Below are positions 1-10,866 of a stretch of DNA of 64,000 nucleotides, one piece after another; positions within the stretch are counted from its first letter, which is position 1; each line of letters begins with the position of its first letter. The notes under the pieces were generated by a model. The model was not told the DNA's origin. It did not search any database and saw only the letters and a program-made list of their open reading frames with translations. The stretch covers positions 62,001-126,000 of the forward strand of contig NZ_JAAALO010000003.1 of NCBI RefSeq assembly GCF_009908295.1, read 5' to 3'. Origin of the DNA: Micromonospora rubida (GTDB lineage: Bacteria; Actinomycetota; Actinomycetes; Mycobacteriales; Micromonosporaceae). The position numbers and the translations under genes were made by a program.

Positions 1-434
1 GGGTGCGCCCGCGCGGCCCGGCGCAGCGCCGGCTTCGACACGTCCAGGGCGAGACCCGCGGCGTCCGGCAGCGCCGCCAGCACCGCCGCGAGGTGCCGGC
101 CCGTCCCCGCCCCGGCATCCACCACCAGGGGGTACGCCCCGACGGCGCGCGCCCCGACCAGGTGCTCCACGGCCTGCGTGGCGGCGGCGGCGAGGGCGGT
201 GGAGATCAGGTCGTAGTGGCCGGCGGAGAGGAAGTCGGCGCGGGCGGCCACCATCTCGGCGGTGTCCCCGACGTGCGGGGCGCGGCCGGCGAGCAGGTTC
301 ACGTAGCCCTGGCGGGCCACGTCGAAGCTGTGCCGGCGCGGGCAGCGCAGCGCGCTGGCACCGCCGGCGACGACCTCGGCCAGCGGCTCGGCGCAGACCG
401 GGCAGCGGAGCCGGTCGACGATGCGGGGGTCCAC
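1..434 (-). CDS. Putative 23S rRNA (guanine) methyltransferase, RlmA/TlrB type (partial, 3' end outside window)
   Basis: Only the N-terminal ~144 residues are present; the frame runs off the left edge. It opens with a GTG and reads as a zinc-binding start with Cys pairs (CPVC, then CPRRHSFDVARQGYVNLL), followed by a SAM-binding glycine motif (VVDAGAGTGRHLA). This arrangement is typical of RlmA-type guanine-N1 methyltransferases that modify 23S rRNA helix 35; some relatives give macrolide resistance. The GTG lies 1 bp after the stop of the small membrane-protein gene upstream, so the two are probably co-transcribed. Position-specific activity (G745 or G748 type) cannot be told from the fragment. 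Confidence 0.8.
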   Translation of the reverse strand, partial: MDPRIVDRLRCPVCAEPLAEVVAGGASALRCPRRHSFDVARQGYVNLLAGRAPHVGDTAEMVAARADFLSAGHYDLISTALAAAATQAVEHLVGARAVGAYPLVVDAGAGTGRHLAAVLAALPDAAGLALDVSKPALRRAARAH

Positions 435-435
435 G

Positions 436-633
436 TCAGGCGTCCAGGTAGGTCAGCACCGCGCGTACCCGGCGGTGGTCGTCGTCGCAGTCGCGCAGGG
501 GCCGGCCGACGCCGAGCAGGCTGAGCCCGGCGGTCAGGAGGGTGGCCAGGAAGTACACGATGCCCAGGAAGGCCAGCCCCGCCGCGACGGTCAGCCGGGT
601 GACCTGCCGCCAGATCTGCCGCACGCCGCTCAT
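436..633 (-). CDS. Small membrane protein, unknown function
   Basis: A 65-residue protein with a basic N-terminus (MSGVRQIWRQVTRLT), a hydrophobic stretch at about residues 16-42 that could be one long or two short membrane helices, and a charged C-terminus (DCDDDHRR). The stop is 1 bp from the GTG of the rRNA methyltransferase gene, which suggests an operon. I do not recognise the family. The coding call rests on codon bias, spacing and hydrophobicity. Confidence 0.6.
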   Translation of the reverse strand: MSGVRQIWRQVTRLTVAAGLAFLGIVYFLATLLTAGLSLLGVGRPLRDCDDDHRRVRAVLTYLDA

Positions 634-718
634 CGGACCATTCTCCCAGCCGGCACGACGGCCTCCGGTGGCGCGGGGCGCGTACGCCGGTCCGAAGGTG
701 GCGTGGGCACCACCAGGG

Positions 719-1210
719 TCACCGCCGCGCGTCGTCCGGGCCGGTCAGGTGGTCGACCACCCGGTGGGTCAGCGCGTCCAGCGCGGCGATCTCGTCGGGG
801 GTCAGCAGGTCGATGAGGTGCCGGCGGACCGCCGCCACGTGGCCGGGGGCCGCTGCCTCGACGGCGCGTCGGCCCTCGGCGGTGAGCGCGACGACCGCGC
901 CCCGCCCGTCCGCCGCGCACTCCTCGCGGGTGACCAGGCCACGCTGCTGCATGCGGGTCAGATGGTGGGAGAGCCGGCTGCGCGACCAGAGCATCCGGTC
1001 GGCCAGCTCGCTGAGCCGTAGCCGCCGGTCGGGCGTCTCCGCCAGGTCGGAGAGGACGTCGTAGTCGGGCTCGGAGAGCCCCGCGTCCCGCATCAGCTCG
1101 CGGGCCAGCTCCAGGTCGAGCAGGCGGCGCATCCGCCGGTATCCGCGCCAGGCGCTCTGCTCCCGCTCGTCGAGCCAGCGTGGTCGTTCCATGCCATCCA
1201 TCCTAGACAT
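719..1210 (-). CDS. MarR-family transcriptional regulator
   Basis: A 163-residue winged-helix repressor. The HTH region reads LRLSELADRMLWSRSRLSHHLTRMQQRGLV, split here only by description: recognition helix around SRSRLSHHL and wing around ADGRGAVVALT. The N-terminus (EQSAWRGYRRMRRLL) and C-terminal dimerisation helices are typical of the family. ATG codons at 1210, 1201 and 1192 are all possible starts; a seven-codon leader frame ends 1 bp before the 1201 ATG. It is divergent from a small operon with FMN-reductase-like and flavin-binding-like genes, and two perfect palindromes lie between them. It probably represses both directions. The ligand is unknown. Confidence 0.88.
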   Translation of the reverse strand: MSRMDGMERPRWLDEREQSAWRGYRRMRRLLDLELARELMRDAGLSEPDYDVLSDLAETPDRRLRLSELADRMLWSRSRLSHHLTRMQQRGLVTREECAADGRGAVVALTAEGRRAVEAAAPGHVAAVRRHLIDLLTPDEIAALDALTHRVVDHLTGPDDARR

Positions 1211-2104
<894 letters not shown>

Positions 2105-2110
2105 CCAGGC

Positions 2111-2150
2111 GCGGGGCCGGCCCCGCGGCCCGGCCACGCGGGCCGGGCCG
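2111..2150 (+). terminator. GC-rich hairpins after the PPOX gene
   Basis: Two stacked inverted repeats: a perfect 16-bp palindrome GCGGGGCCGGCCCCGC (2111-2126) and a 10-bp stem CGGCCCGGCC / GGCCGGGCCG with a 5-base loop (2126-2150). There is no T run, as is common in actinomycetes. It lies 7 bp past the stop and upstream of adenosine deaminase. Confidence 0.55.
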
Positions 2151-2255
2151 GTCGGGTGACCCGGGGCGCCTGGCCGGACCGGACCGGCGGTACGCCGACC
2201 GCCGATCCCCGCCGGTCCCGTAGGCGGGCTCGGCGGGGCCGACTAGGGTCTGAGC

Positions 2256-3335
2256 ATGGTCGCGACAATCCGTTACGAGGACATCGTCAAGATCCCGAAG
2301 GCGCTGCTGCACGATCACCTCGACGGCGGCCTGCGGCCGGCGACGATCGTCGAGCTGGCCGCCGAGGTGGGTCACGAGCTGCCCACCACCGACCCCGAGG
2401 CGCTGGGCCGGTGGTTCGTCGAGGCGGCCGACTCCGGCTCCCTGGAGCGCTACCTGGAGACGTTCGCGCACACCGTCGCCGTCATGCAGACCGCGTCGTC
2501 GCTGCGGCGGGTGGCCAGGGAGTGCGCCCAGGACCTGGCCGCCGACGGGGTGGTCTACGCCGAGGTGCGGTTCGCCCCCGAGCAGCACCTGGAGCGGGAC
2601 CTGACGCTGGACGAGGTGGTGGAGGCCGTCGTCACCGGGTTCACCGAGGGCGCGGCGCTGGCCGCGGAGGCCGGCACCCCGATCCGGGTCGGCACCCTGC
2701 TCACCGCGATGCGGCACGCCGCCCGGTCGCAGGAGATCGCCGAGCTGGCCGTCCGGCACCGGGACGCCGGGGTGGTCGGCTTCGACATCGCCGGCGCGGA
2801 GGCGGGCTTCCCGCCCACCCGGCACCTGGACGCCTTCGAGTACCTCCAGCGGGAGAACTTCCACTTCACCATCCACGCCGGCGAGGCGTTCGGGCTGCCG
2901 TCGATCTGGCAGGCCATCCAGTGGTGCGGCGCGGACCGGCTCGGCCACGGGGTGCGCATCGTCGACGACATCACCCCCGGCGACCCGCCGACGCTCGGCC
3001 GGCTGGCCGCGTACGTGCGGGACAAGCGGATCCCGCTGGAGCTGTGCCCGTCGTCGAACGTGCAGACCGGGGCGGCGGCGTCCATCGCCGAGCACCCGAT
3101 CGGGCTGCTGCGCGACCTGCGCTTCCGGGTGACGGTGAACACCGACAACCGGCTGATGAGCGGCACCTCGATGTCCCGGGAGATGGCGCTGCTGGTGGAC
3201 GCCTTCGGCTATGGCTGGAAGGAACTCCAGTGGTTCACGATCAACGCGATGAAGAGCGCCTTCATCCCGTTCGACGAGCGGCTGGCGATCATCGATGAGG
3301 TGATCAAGCCCGCGTACGCGAAGGTGTTGGGCTGA
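2256..3335 (+). CDS. add: Adenosine deaminase
   Basis: A 359-residue cytosolic zinc enzyme that converts adenosine or deoxyadenosine to inosine in purine salvage. The metal-binding HDHLDGG lies at residues 19-25, the catalytic HAGEAFG segment mid-protein, the H-G-V-R-I-V loop after it, and NTDNRLMS carries the last zinc Asp. Length is normal for the family. It is monocistronic and convergent with the uridine-kinase-like gene: the two stops touch, as TGA at 3333-3335 is followed directly by the reverse TGA at 3336-3338 (TGATCA), with no room for a terminator. Confidence 0.95.
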   Translation: MVATIRYEDIVKIPKALLHDHLDGGLRPATIVELAAEVGHELPTTDPEALGRWFVEAADSGSLERYLETFAHTVAVMQTASSLRRVARECAQDLAADGVVYAEVRFAPEQHLERDLTLDEVVEAVVTGFTEGAALAAEAGTPIRVGTLLTAMRHAARSQEIAELAVRHRDAGVVGFDIAGAEAGFPPTRHLDAFEYLQRENFHFTIHAGEAFGLPSIWQAIQWCGADRLGHGVRIVDDITPGDPPTLGRLAAYVRDKRIPLELCPSSNVQTGAAASIAEHPIGLLRDLRFRVTVNTDNRLMSGTSMSREMALLVDAFGYGWKELQWFTINAMKSAFIPFDERLAIIDEVIKPAYAKVLG

Positions 3336-3941
3336 TCAGTGGTGGTGCGGGTGGCCGGCGAGCAGGTCGGCCACCCGGCGCAACACCTCGCGGGCCGGGG
3401 CCGGCTGCGCGCCGAGCCCCGCCTGTCGGCGCAGCACCGCAGGCTCGGCGCGCAGCAGGGCCAGCCCTCGGCGCAGCAGCACGCCTGGGGCCTTGCGCTG
3501 TTCGGCGAGGTCACGGGTCAGCCGCCGGAGGAAGGTGGTCCCCCTCGGGCGGCGCAGCGCGTACGCCCCGGCGAGCAGCCCCCGGCGTCGACACTCCTCG
3601 ACGATTTCGGCGGCGAAGATTCCTTCGGCGACGAAGAGCGGCGACCCGGCGACCTCGAACGGCCGGGTGGCCACTCGGCGATCCGCACCGATCGCATAAA
3701 CCGGCACTTCGGCCTTTCCGTCTCGGGACAGCCGGGCGATCGTCTCCACGGCGGCCTCGGCGTCCCACGACCGCGGTGAATCCCAGTCCACAAGGTTGTT
3801 TCGGCGTGGCAACGTAGGGTCATCGCCGTTCTTGTAGAAGTCGTCCAAACAGAGAACCGGAAGCCCGGTTCGTTGCGCGATGTACGACTTTCCGGAGCCG
3901 GATGGGCCAGCGAGCAGGACGACGCGGTGCGGGTGATCCAT
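3336..3941 (-). CDS. Uridine kinase-like P-loop NTPase
   Basis: A 201-residue protein with a Walker A (LLAGPSGSGKSYIAQ), the nucleoside-kinase lid approach LCLDDFYKNGDD with catalytic Asp, and VDWDSPRSWD as in uridine kinases. VAEGIFAAEIVEEC matches the Walker B-like strand. It probably phosphorylates uridine or cytidine in pyrimidine salvage. The C-terminal third is Arg/Ala-rich and less conserved, so a different small-molecule substrate is possible. It is divergent from the conservon and tail-to-tail with adenosine deaminase. Confidence 0.85.
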   Translation of the reverse strand: MDHPHRVVLLAGPSGSGKSYIAQRTGLPVLCLDDFYKNGDDPTLPRRNNLVDWDSPRSWDAEAAVETIARLSRDGKAEVPVYAIGADRRVATRPFEVAGSPLFVAEGIFAAEIVEECRRRGLLAGAYALRRPRGTTFLRRLTRDLAEQRKAPGVLLRRGLALLRAEPAVLRRQAGLGAQPAPAREVLRRVADLLAGHPHHH

Positions 3942-4134
3942 TACTTTGTGTGACTCCGGCCAGACGGATTGCGAGCAAATTGCATCAACATCTCATCACA
4001 CCCCCGGCAACCGCCAACCTGGGCTTTCTCTTTGGAAGTCGGCGTGATGGAATCTCGGAGGTCCGACCCGCCGGGTCGGTCGCTGGGCGGTGCCCGGGAC
4101 AACACGCGGACGCTGTGATCGCGAGGGCGGTGAC

Positions 4135-7100
4135 GTGAGCAAACGGCCGAAGACGGCGGGCTCCTTCCTGTCGCGACTGCGTCGGCCGGCCGGCCGGCTC
4201 CGCGACATGCCGATCTGGTCCAAGCTCGGTCTCATCATGATCGTGCCGACCATCGCGACGGTGGTCGTCGGCACCAGCGGCCTCGTCGACAACCTGGACA
4301 CCCTGAACAACGCCAACCGCTCCGGCGACCTGGCCAACCTCGTCGGCTACTCCGGTGAGCTGGTCAACAGCCTCCAGGACGAGCGCACCTCGGCGGTGCT
4401 GCTGCTCGGGGCCACCGGCGAGCAGCCCACGGCCCGATACCAGGAGTTGTACAACCGGGTCAACGGCCGGGTCGACCAGGCCACGAAGCCCTACCTGCAA
4501 CAGCGCGCCAAGATCGAGGACCTGCCGGCCAGCCTGGACAGCATCCTCGACGGGATCGACCGGAACCTCAAGGACCTGCCCGGCACCCGCAGCCAGGTGT
4601 TCAACGGCAAGCTGAAGAGCATCGACGCGATGCAGGCGTACGAGGGTCTGATCAACGACCTGCTCGCCGTCCGCGACTCCGCCACCCAGCTCGCCGGCGA
4701 CAACGACCTGAGCGACCGGATGCGGGCCGCAGCCGCCGTCGCCCGCGAGAAGGAATACCTCTCGGTCCGCCGGGTCGTGGTGCACCGCGCGCTGATCCAG
4801 CGCGAGCTGACCCCGGTGCTGCGCACCGACTACATCGCCAGCGGCACCGGCCAGCAGCAGGCGCTGCAGAGCTTCAAGGCGGTCGCCAACTCCGCCGAGG
4901 CGGACCTGCACGACCAGACCGTGTCCGGCGGTGACCGGCGCGAGGCGCAGAACTACACCGGCTGGATCGACGGCAACATCAACGGCAGCATGACCGAGGC
5001 GCCGTTCGCGGCGGACCAGTGGGACGCGGCCATGGTGGCCAACGCCAAGCTGATCCGCACCGTCGAGGCGAAGCTGGACGGCGACGTGGTCCGGCAGGCC
5101 GACGGGTTGCGCTCGGACGTGCAGCGCACGGTGTTCCTGCAGACCGGCCTGCTGCTCAGCATGCTGCTGCTGGCCATCCTCTTCGCCTACCTGGTCGCCC
5201 GGTCGATGGCCCGCTCGCTGCGCGACCTGCGGGAGGGCGCGCTCAACATCGCCCGGTACGGGCTGCCCCAGGCGGTCGCCCGGCTGCGCGACCCGCAGAT
5301 CTCCAGCCAGCTCTCCCCGGTCCAGGTGGCCAACCAGATCGCCGAGCCGCTGCCGGTCCGCAGCAAGGACGAGTTCGGCCAGGTGACCGAGGCGTTCAAC
5401 GCGGTCCACCTGGAAGCCGTCCGGACCGCGGCCGAGCAGGCCGCGCTGCGCGCGTCCGTCGCGACCATGTTCGTCAACCTGGCTCGCCGCTCGCAGATCC
5501 TGGTCGACCGGCTGATCGGCCACCTCGACCGGCTGGAGCGCGGCGAGGAGGACCCGGACCGGCTGGCCGAGCTGTTCCAGCTCGACCACCTGGCCACCCG
5601 GATGCGCCGCAACGACGAGAACCTGCTGGTGCTCGCCGGTGCCGACTCCACCCGCGTGCAGCGCGAGCCGGCGGCGTTGATCGACGTGCTCCGGGCCGCC
5701 CAGTCCGAGGTCGAGCACTACACCCGGATCGAGTTCGGGGTGATCGACCGGGACATCGAGGTCGCCGCGCACGCGGTCAACGACATGGTCCACCTGGTCG
5801 CCGAGCTGTTCGACAACGCGACCGCCTTCTCCCCGCCGGACTCGCAGGTGATGGTGGAGGCCCGTCGCGTCGGCGACCGCGCCTCCCTCTACGTCGAGGA
5901 CCGGGGCATCGGCATCAGCGGCGACCAGCTCGCCGAGCTGAACGAGCGGCTGGCCACGCCGCCGCAGGTGGACGTGGCCGTCTCCCGGATGATGGGTCTG
6001 GTCGTGGTCGCCCGCCTGGCGTCCCGGCACGGGGTCAGGGTCGAGCTGCGGCCCGGAGCCGACCGGGGCACCGTCGCCGACGTCACCCTGCCCACCTCGG
6101 TCCTGGTGCCCCGCGCGCTCTCCGGCCGGGTCCAGCAGCCGTCCGCGCTGCCAGCCTCCGGTCCGCAGTCGGCCGGTCCGCAGCCCTTCGGTCCGCACTC
6201 GTCCTCCAGCCCGCAGCCGGCCGGGGCACCCCCGGCCCTGGGTGCGTTCGCCGCCTTCGGTGGCGGCCCGTCGGCCCCCGTGCCGACGCAGCGGCCCGGG
6301 CACTCCGGCAACCAGGTCACCCTGGGCGGCCGGACGTTCGACCCGGCCTCGCGCAACGGCCACGACACGCCCACCCCGGCCGGGGGTCCCGTCCGGTCGA
6401 TGCCGGCCTGGTCCGACCTGACGGGGGCCAGCGGGGTCGGCGGCGGTGACGCTGTCGGCCCGCGCACCTCGAACGGGCAGCCGATCGACCCGCTGCCGCA
6501 ACGGCGTGCCCCCGGCGGCGCCGGCCCGGACAGCACGGGTCAGCAGCCGGTGATCCCTCGGCAGCTGCCGAGCAGCCCTGAGGCCCGGGGTTGGACCCCG
6601 CCGCCGGTCTCCGCCCCTCCGGTTTCGGGCGTGCCGGTCTCCGGCCAGCCGATCTCGGCCGCCCCGTTCCCGGGCGCGCCGGTCTCCGGTCAGCCGTATT
6701 CTGCGGCGCCCGTCTCCGGTCAGCCGTATTCTGCGGCGCCCGTCTCCGGTCAGCCGTATTCTGCGGCGCCGCTGCCGAGCCGGCCGGCGCCGTCGGCTCA
6801 GGGGCCGGCCGCGCCGCCGGCTTGGCCGCCGGTGGCCCCGCCGGCGCGGGAGCCGGCCACCCCGCCGGTGCCCGAGCGCCTCGCAGCCGCCCTGGACATG
6901 ACCACGGAACTGCCGCGGGTGCCGCGCACCGACGGGCCGCCCGGGCCGTACGCCCCGGTCGCCCAGCCGACCCCACCGGAACCGGTCCGGCGGCCGGTGC
7001 CCCCGCAGGCCCAGAACCAGCAGCGGTACGCCGACGAGACGATGGAACTGCCGATCTTCCGGGAGCTCGAGTCGGCGTGGTTCCGCACCCGCCGTGGGGG

Positions 7101-7692
7101 CTCCGAGGAGGGCGCCGCCCAGTCGGCACCGGCAAACGGAGCCACGGACCGGACCAGCAGCGCCGTGACCCAGCAGTTCTCCGCGGTCGACGTCGCCGAC
7201 CGGGCCGTTCAGACACCAGCACCCGGGACGACAGGTAACGCACCGATGGCAGACATCCCGATGGCCGGAGGAGTGCCCCGCGACAACGGGCTGACGACCA
7301 GCGGTAGCGCCCAACGGGGTCCCGCCGTCGACCCGTTGACGGCCCGCCGGCCCGGTAGCGCCTGGCAGACCTCAGCCGACGACGGCTGGCGGGCCGCCTC
7401 GGCGGCCACCGAGGTCCCGGTCGCGGAGACCACCCGCCAGGGCCTGCCCAAGCGGGTGCCGATGGCCCAGTTGGTGCCGGGCGCGGTGGAGAAGCCGACC
7501 GTCTCCGCCCAGCGCCGTACGCCGGAGGGAGTCCGGGGCCTGCTCTCCGCATACCATCGAGGCGTGCAGCGCGGGCGTACCCAACCCGACGGCAACCCGA
7601 CCAGCCCGGACGTGACTCCGGGAGGGCAGCAATCCTCGCAGTCTGGCTCAGGCCCGGTGGCCGGGAGCGGGCAGAAGGAGCAACAACGATGA
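4135..7692 (+). CDS. cvnA: Conservon sensor histidine kinase-like protein CvnA (nitrate/nitrite-sensor-type)
   Basis: An 1185-residue membrane protein. Membrane helices lie at about 31-50 and 335-360, enclosing a helical extracytoplasmic sensor domain of the NIT type (contains [12 protein letters not shown]). HAMP-like and dimerisation regions follow, then a HATPase domain at about 545-660 with N-box ELFDNATAF and G1 box DRGIGI. From 665 onward it is Pro/Ala-rich and disordered, including three 30-bp repeats near 6685-6775. The last 220 residues hold LPIF..SAWF, TSADDGW and [14 protein letters not shown]. The GTG start is preceded by GAGGGCGG. The stop overlaps cvnB by ATGA. In Streptomyces such proteins act with CvnB-D as a membrane G-protein-like complex. 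Confidence 0.92.
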   Translation: MSKRPKTAGSFLSRLRRPAGRLRDMPIWSKLGLIMIVPTIATVVVGTSGLVDNLDTLNNANRSGDLANLVGYSGELVNSLQDERTSAVLLLGATGEQPTARYQELYNRVNGRVDQATKPYLQQRAKIEDLPASLDSILDGIDRNLKDLPGTRSQVFNGKLKSIDAMQAYEGLINDLLAVRDSATQLAGDNDLSDRMRAAAAVAREKEYLSVRRVVVHRALIQRELTPVLRTDYIASGTGQQQALQSFKAVANSAEADLHDQTVSGGDRREAQNYTGWIDGNINGSMTEAPFAADQWDAAMVANAKLIRTVEAKLDGDVVRQADGLRSDVQRTVFLQTGLLLSMLLLAILFAYLVARSMARSLRDLREGALNIARYGLPQAVARLRDPQISSQLSPVQVANQIAEPLPVRSKDEFGQVTEAFNAVHLEAVRTAAEQAALRASVATMFVNLARRSQILVDRLIGHLDRLERGEEDPDRLAELFQLDHLATRMRRNDENLLVLAGADSTRVQREPAALIDVLRAAQSEVEHYTRIEFGVIDRDIEVAAHAVNDMVHLVAELFDNATAFSPPDSQVMVEARRVGDRASLYVEDRGIGISGDQLAELNERLATPPQVDVAVSRMMGLVVVARLASRHGVRVELRPGADRGTVADVTLPTSVLVPRALSGRVQQPSALPASGPQSAGPQPFGPHSSSSPQPAGAPPALGAFAAFGGGPSAPVPTQRPGHSGNQVTLGGRTFDPASRNGHDTPTPAGGPVRSMPAWSDLTGASGVGGGDAVGPRTSNGQPIDPLPQRRAPGGAGPDSTGQQPVIPRQLPSSPEARGWTPPPVSAPPVSGVPVSGQPISAAPFPGAPVSGQPYSAAPVSGQPYSAAPVSGQPYSAAPLPSRPAPSAQGPAAPPAWPPVAPPAREPATPPVPERLAAALDMTTELPRVPRTDGPPGPYAPVAQPTPPEPVRRPVPPQAQNQQRYADETMELPIFRELESAWFRTRRGGSEEGAAQSAPANGATDRTSSAVTQQFSAVDVADRAVQTPAPGTTGNAPMADIPMAGGVPRDNGLTTSGSAQRGPAVDPLTARRPGSAWQTSADDGWRAASAATEVPVAETTRQGLPKRVPMAQLVPGAVEKPTVSAQRRTPEGVRGLLSAYHRGVQRGRTQPDGNPTSPDVTPGGQQSSQSGSGPVAGSGQKEQQR

Positions 7693-8093
7693 CAACTACG
7701 CAGGATCTCGGTTGGCTGCTGGCCAACTTCGCCGACCGGGTGCCCGGTGTCGCGCATGCGGTCGCCGTCTCCGCGGACGGCCTGCTCCTCGCGTCGTCAC
7801 GAGACCTTCCGCGTGACCGGGCCGACCAGTTGGCCGCGATCGCGTCCGGACTGGTCAGCCTGACCCAGGGGGCGGCCCGCTGCTTCGAGGGCGGTGCGGT
7901 GTTGCAGACAGTGGTCGAGATGGACAATGGCTTCCTGTTCCTGATGTCCATCTCGGACGGTTCGTCCTTTGCCGTGCTCGCAGCCCGTAGCTGCGACGTC
8001 GGGCAGGTCGGCTACGAGATGGCCCTCCTGGTCGACCGGGTGGGCGACGCGTTGACCCCGCAGCCGCGTGCGGCTGTGGGAATGATGGGCTGA
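7689..8093 (+). CDS. cvnB: Roadblock/LC7-domain protein CvnB
   Basis: A 134-residue single-domain roadblock/LC7 protein ([40 protein letters not shown] split across strands one and two). Such proteins act as GTPase-interacting scaffolds, like MglB. It overlaps cvnA by 4 bp and is followed after 103 bp by cvnC. It is expected to bind the CvnD GTPase at the membrane as part of the conservon complex. Confidence 0.93.
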   Translation: MTTTQDLGWLLANFADRVPGVAHAVAVSADGLLLASSRDLPRDRADQLAAIASGLVSLTQGAARCFEGGAVLQTVVEMDNGFLFLMSISDGSSFAVLAARSCDVGQVGYEMALLVDRVGDALTPQPRAAVGMMG

Positions 8094-8196
8094 CCTACGC
8101 GCTGGCCGGTGGGTCAGGCAGGGCGGCAAGGACAACGACGAGGGGTTCCCTTCCAGGGCCCAGCCGGTGTCAGGGACGAAGGAGGTGAGCGGCGAG

Positions 8197-8574
8197 ATGG
8201 TCGATCGTGACGAGCCGACCGGAGCGTTGGTCCGTCCGTACGCCGTCACCCGCGGTCGTACCCGCCCCCGGTTGGACATCGCCCTGGAAGCGCTCGTCGA
8301 GACGACGGTGCGCGGCCGTACCGCTGCCAGCAGCAACGGCAGCCAGGGTCGCGAACACCAGTACATCGCCGCGCTGTGTGACGGACGTGTACAGTCGCTC
8401 GCCGAGATCGCGGCGCGGCTGCAGCTTCCGCTTGGCGTAGCTAGGGTGCTCATCGCCGACATGGCGACGGACGGCCTGGTCGCGGTCCACGAGCCGACCA
8501 TTCTGGACGACTCCGACGACACGGTGGGCACTGAACTGCTGGAGAGGGTGCTGAGTGGACTTCGCAGGCTCTGA
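8197..8574 (+). CDS. cvnC: DUF742-domain protein CvnC
   Basis: A 125-residue protein with the DUF742 signature: LVRPYAVTRGRTRPR near the N-terminus and a winged-helix-like half (ALCDGRVQSLAEIAARLQLP, then VARVLIADMATDGLV). The ATG at 8197 follows AAGGAGGT (8179-8186) by 10 nt; an in-frame GTG at 8167 would precede this site and is less likely. The 3' end overlaps the GTPase gene by 20 bp. It is the third conservon component; the biochemical role is unclear. Confidence 0.88.
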   Translation: MVDRDEPTGALVRPYAVTRGRTRPRLDIALEALVETTVRGRTAASSNGSQGREHQYIAALCDGRVQSLAEIAARLQLPLGVARVLIADMATDGLVAVHEPTILDDSDDTVGTELLERVLSGLRRL

Positions 8575-9169
8575 CATGTCGCACCGCCCGCCCGCGCCGA
8601 GCGGTCGGGTGACGTCGGCGAAGATCGTTATCGCCGGTGGGTTCGGCGTCGGCAAGACGACGCTGGTCGGCTCGGTCTCGGAGATCACTCCGCTGACCAC
8701 CGAGGCCATCATGACCTCGGCCGGCGTGGGCGTCGACGACACCCGGCAGGTGCCGGGCAAGACGACGACCACGGTGGCGATGGACTTCGGTCGTATCTCG
8801 ATCGACCGGGACCTGATCCTGTACCTGTTCGGCACACCAGGCCAGACCCGGTTCTGGTTCATGTGGGACGAACTGGTCCGGGGCGCCATCGGCGCGGTGG
8901 TGCTGGTCGACACCCGACGACTGGCCGACTGCTTCGCGGCCATCGACTTCTTCGAGCACCGGCGGCTGCCGTACCTGGTGGCCATCAACTGCTTCGACGG
9001 GATGCAGTACCACGACCCGCAGGACGTCCGGGACGCGCTGGCGATCTCCCGGGACGTGCCGGTGGTGGCCTGCGACGCCCGGAACCGGGAGTCGACGAAG
9101 CACGTGCTGATCTCGCTGGTCGAGTACGTGCTGACGATGCGCCGCTCGCGCGCCGTCACGCCGGCCTGA
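8555..9169 (+). CDS. cvnD: Small Ras-like GTPase CvnD
   Basis: A 204-residue GTP/ATP-binding protein. P-loop GGFGVGKTTLVGS, switch region with TTTTVAMDFGRI, TPGQ motif (LFGTPGQTRFWFMWDEL) and NCFD in place of NKxD. This is the conservon GTPase class related to MglA. The GTG start lies inside the end of cvnC, so the two are translationally coupled. It probably signals downstream of the sensor; the output is unknown. Confidence 0.93.
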   Translation: MDFAGSDMSHRPPAPSGRVTSAKIVIAGGFGVGKTTLVGSVSEITPLTTEAIMTSAGVGVDDTRQVPGKTTTTVAMDFGRISIDRDLILYLFGTPGQTRFWFMWDELVRGAIGAVVLVDTRRLADCFAAIDFFEHRRLPYLVAINCFDGMQYHDPQDVRDALAISRDVPVVACDARNRESTKHVLISLVEYVLTMRRSRAVTPA

Positions 9170-9178
9170 GATCGCCCG

Positions 9179-9223
9179 GGCAGCGCCCGGCCACCGGCAC
9201 GCCGCCGGTCGCCGGGCGCTGCC
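9179..9223 (+). terminator. Terminator of the conservon operon
   Basis: A perfect 13-bp stem GGCAGCGCCCGGC (9179-9191) / GCCGGGCGCTGCC (9211-9223), whose loop contains an inner 6-bp stem (ACCGGC / GCCGGT). It starts 10 bp after the cvnD stop. No T run. Confidence 0.75.
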
Positions 9224-9317
9224 TGCTGTCCGAGACCGCCCGCCGCCGTCCGACCCGCTCCGCCTCTCGGCGGGCTGGCGGGGTGGGGCCGGCCGCTCGG
9301 GCGACGGGCGGATCGGG

Positions 9318-10541
9318 TCAGGACACCCGGACCCAGCCGCCGTGGTCGACCCGGTAGATGCCGAGGGAGTTGCGGTCCATGCCGCCGTGCCGGATCGGCG
9401 CGAACGCGTACGCCCCGGCGATTCCCTCGGTGACCTGGTTCTGCAGGTACGCCCGCAGCCGACCCCGGTCGACGCTGGCCGCCGACCGGGCCGCGTTGGC
9501 GATCAGTTGCAGCGCGTCCGAGGCGTACGGGGCGAAGCCGCTGAAGCTGCCGTGTCGCTGGATGTAGCGGTACACGAAGTCCCGCCGGGCCAGCGCCGCC
9601 GTGGTGGTGTTGGTGAGGGTGGACCCGCCGAGGCAGATCGGGTGCACCGCGTACGCGCCCTCCAGGGCGGCCGAGTTGCCGTCGGCCAGGGTGTCCTCGG
9701 CGACGCCGCCCGCGTCCAGGTAGAGCGGCCCACGGTGGCCGGCCTGGCGCAGCGCCAGTACCGCCCCGCCGGTGTCGGGGGCGGTGCCCCAGACCACCAC
9801 GGCGTCGGGCTCCGCCGCCACCACCCGTCGCGCGGCCCGCAGGAAGCTCTCCCCGGCCCGGGGTAGCCGGACGACCTCGCCGGGCGGCAGCTCGACGGCC
9901 CGTAGGGCCGCTGACATCGCCCGTACGCCCGAGTTGCCGTGCAGCCCGTCTGCTGCCAGCACCGCGACCCGTTTCCGCCCCTGCGAGGCGATGAGGCGGG
10001 CCAGCCGGCGGGCCACGTCGGAGGCGTCCGGGGTCAGCTTGTAGACGTACGTCCGCTGGGCCAGCGGCAGCACGATCCCGTCCCCGTACGCCAGCGAGAC
10101 GTACGGGGTCCGGAGTTGCTGGGCGACGCCGACGATGGCGGCGGAGGTCTCGGTGAGGGTCCCGCCGAGCAGGGCGTGCGCCCCGTTCCGTTGGATCAGC
10201 TCGGTGGCGTGCCGGGCGGCCAACTCCGGGTCGCTGGCGTTGTCGCGCACCTCCAGCCGGACGGTCCGGCGCAGGTTGCCGACGGGCACACCGTCGGCGT
10301 TGAGCGACTCCAGACTGATCCGCAGGGCCCGCTCCTGAAGCACCCCGAGCGCCGCGCCGGCACCGGTCAGCTCCAGGCTGACGCCGAGCACCAGTTCCTG
10401 GTCGCCGGTCCGGGGCGTGCCGTCGGTGGGACCGTCCCCCGCCCCGGTCCGCCCGCAGGCGGCCAGCAACAGGACGCCCGCCGCAGCCGCGAGCACCCCC
10501 CGCCGGTTGGGTGTGGCCGGGTCGATCGCCGGTGTCGCCAT
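9318..10541 (-). CDS. Branched-chain amino acid ABC transporter-type substrate-binding lipoprotein
   Basis: A 407-residue receptor of the type I periplasmic-binding fold (Peripla_BP_6). The N-terminus carries a signal peptide with lipobox (GVLLLAACG, lipidated Cys near residue 23), so it is anchored outside the membrane. The two lobes can be followed (LVLGVSLELTGAGAALG at the first strand, RLIASQGRKRVAVLAADG in the second lobe). ATG at 10541 is chosen because it opens the signal peptide; a longer frame begins at 10616. No permease or ATPase gene is adjacent, so it may be a sensory receptor rather than a transporter part. It is convergent with the conservon. Confidence 0.85.
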   Translation of the reverse strand: MATPAIDPATPNRRGVLAAAAGVLLLAACGRTGAGDGPTDGTPRTGDQELVLGVSLELTGAGAALGVLQERALRISLESLNADGVPVGNLRRTVRLEVRDNASDPELAARHATELIQRNGAHALLGGTLTETSAAIVGVAQQLRTPYVSLAYGDGIVLPLAQRTYVYKLTPDASDVARRLARLIASQGRKRVAVLAADGLHGNSGVRAMSAALRAVELPPGEVVRLPRAGESFLRAARRVVAAEPDAVVVWGTAPDTGGAVLALRQAGHRGPLYLDAGGVAEDTLADGNSAALEGAYAVHPICLGGSTLTNTTTAALARRDFVYRYIQRHGSFSGFAPYASDALQLIANAARSAASVDRGRLRAYLQNQVTEGIAGAYAFAPIRHGGMDRNSLGIYRVDHGGWVRVS

Positions 10542-10784
10542 GTGCCAGTCGCCTTCCCCACCCCGGCGACACCTGCCGCCGGCCGATACCGCCGGGTATG
10601 TTCCCGGCCGCCGCAACCCGGCGTCAACTTATCCGGGTGTGGGCAGGAACACGCAGGTGGGAGGCGGTTTTCCGGGGATCGATGGCGGTGGCGGGCCGCT
10701 GTCCGAGAGACGGTCTCACACCCGCCGCTCCGGGTTAACCGTTGTCGTCCGGCATGCCGACTGACCCGCCACGGGCATGGCTTG

Positions 10785-10821
10785 CCGACTGACCCGCCAC
10801 CGGACGTGGCGGGTCAGTCGG
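10785..10821. terminator. Perfect 16-bp hairpin downstream of the IS110-like gene, with a direct-repeat copy
   Basis: CCGACTGACCCGCCAC (10785-10800), loop CGGAC, and its exact complement (10806-10821). The left arm also occurs as a direct repeat at 10757-10772. It lies about 45 bp past the stop (10867) of the minus-strand gene and can act as its terminator. The rest of 10542-10866 holds only the lipoprotein promoter region. Confidence 0.65.
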
Positions 10822-10866
10822 TCGGCGTTGCACCGGCGCGTCGGGCCGGATCGGGCCTGCCGGGTC

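Noticed and set aside
3985-7314. A 1109-codon open frame on the minus strand opposite cvnA
   Set aside because: It mirrors the GC-biased codons of cvnA, has no family motif and low-complexity composition. cvnA has clear domains.
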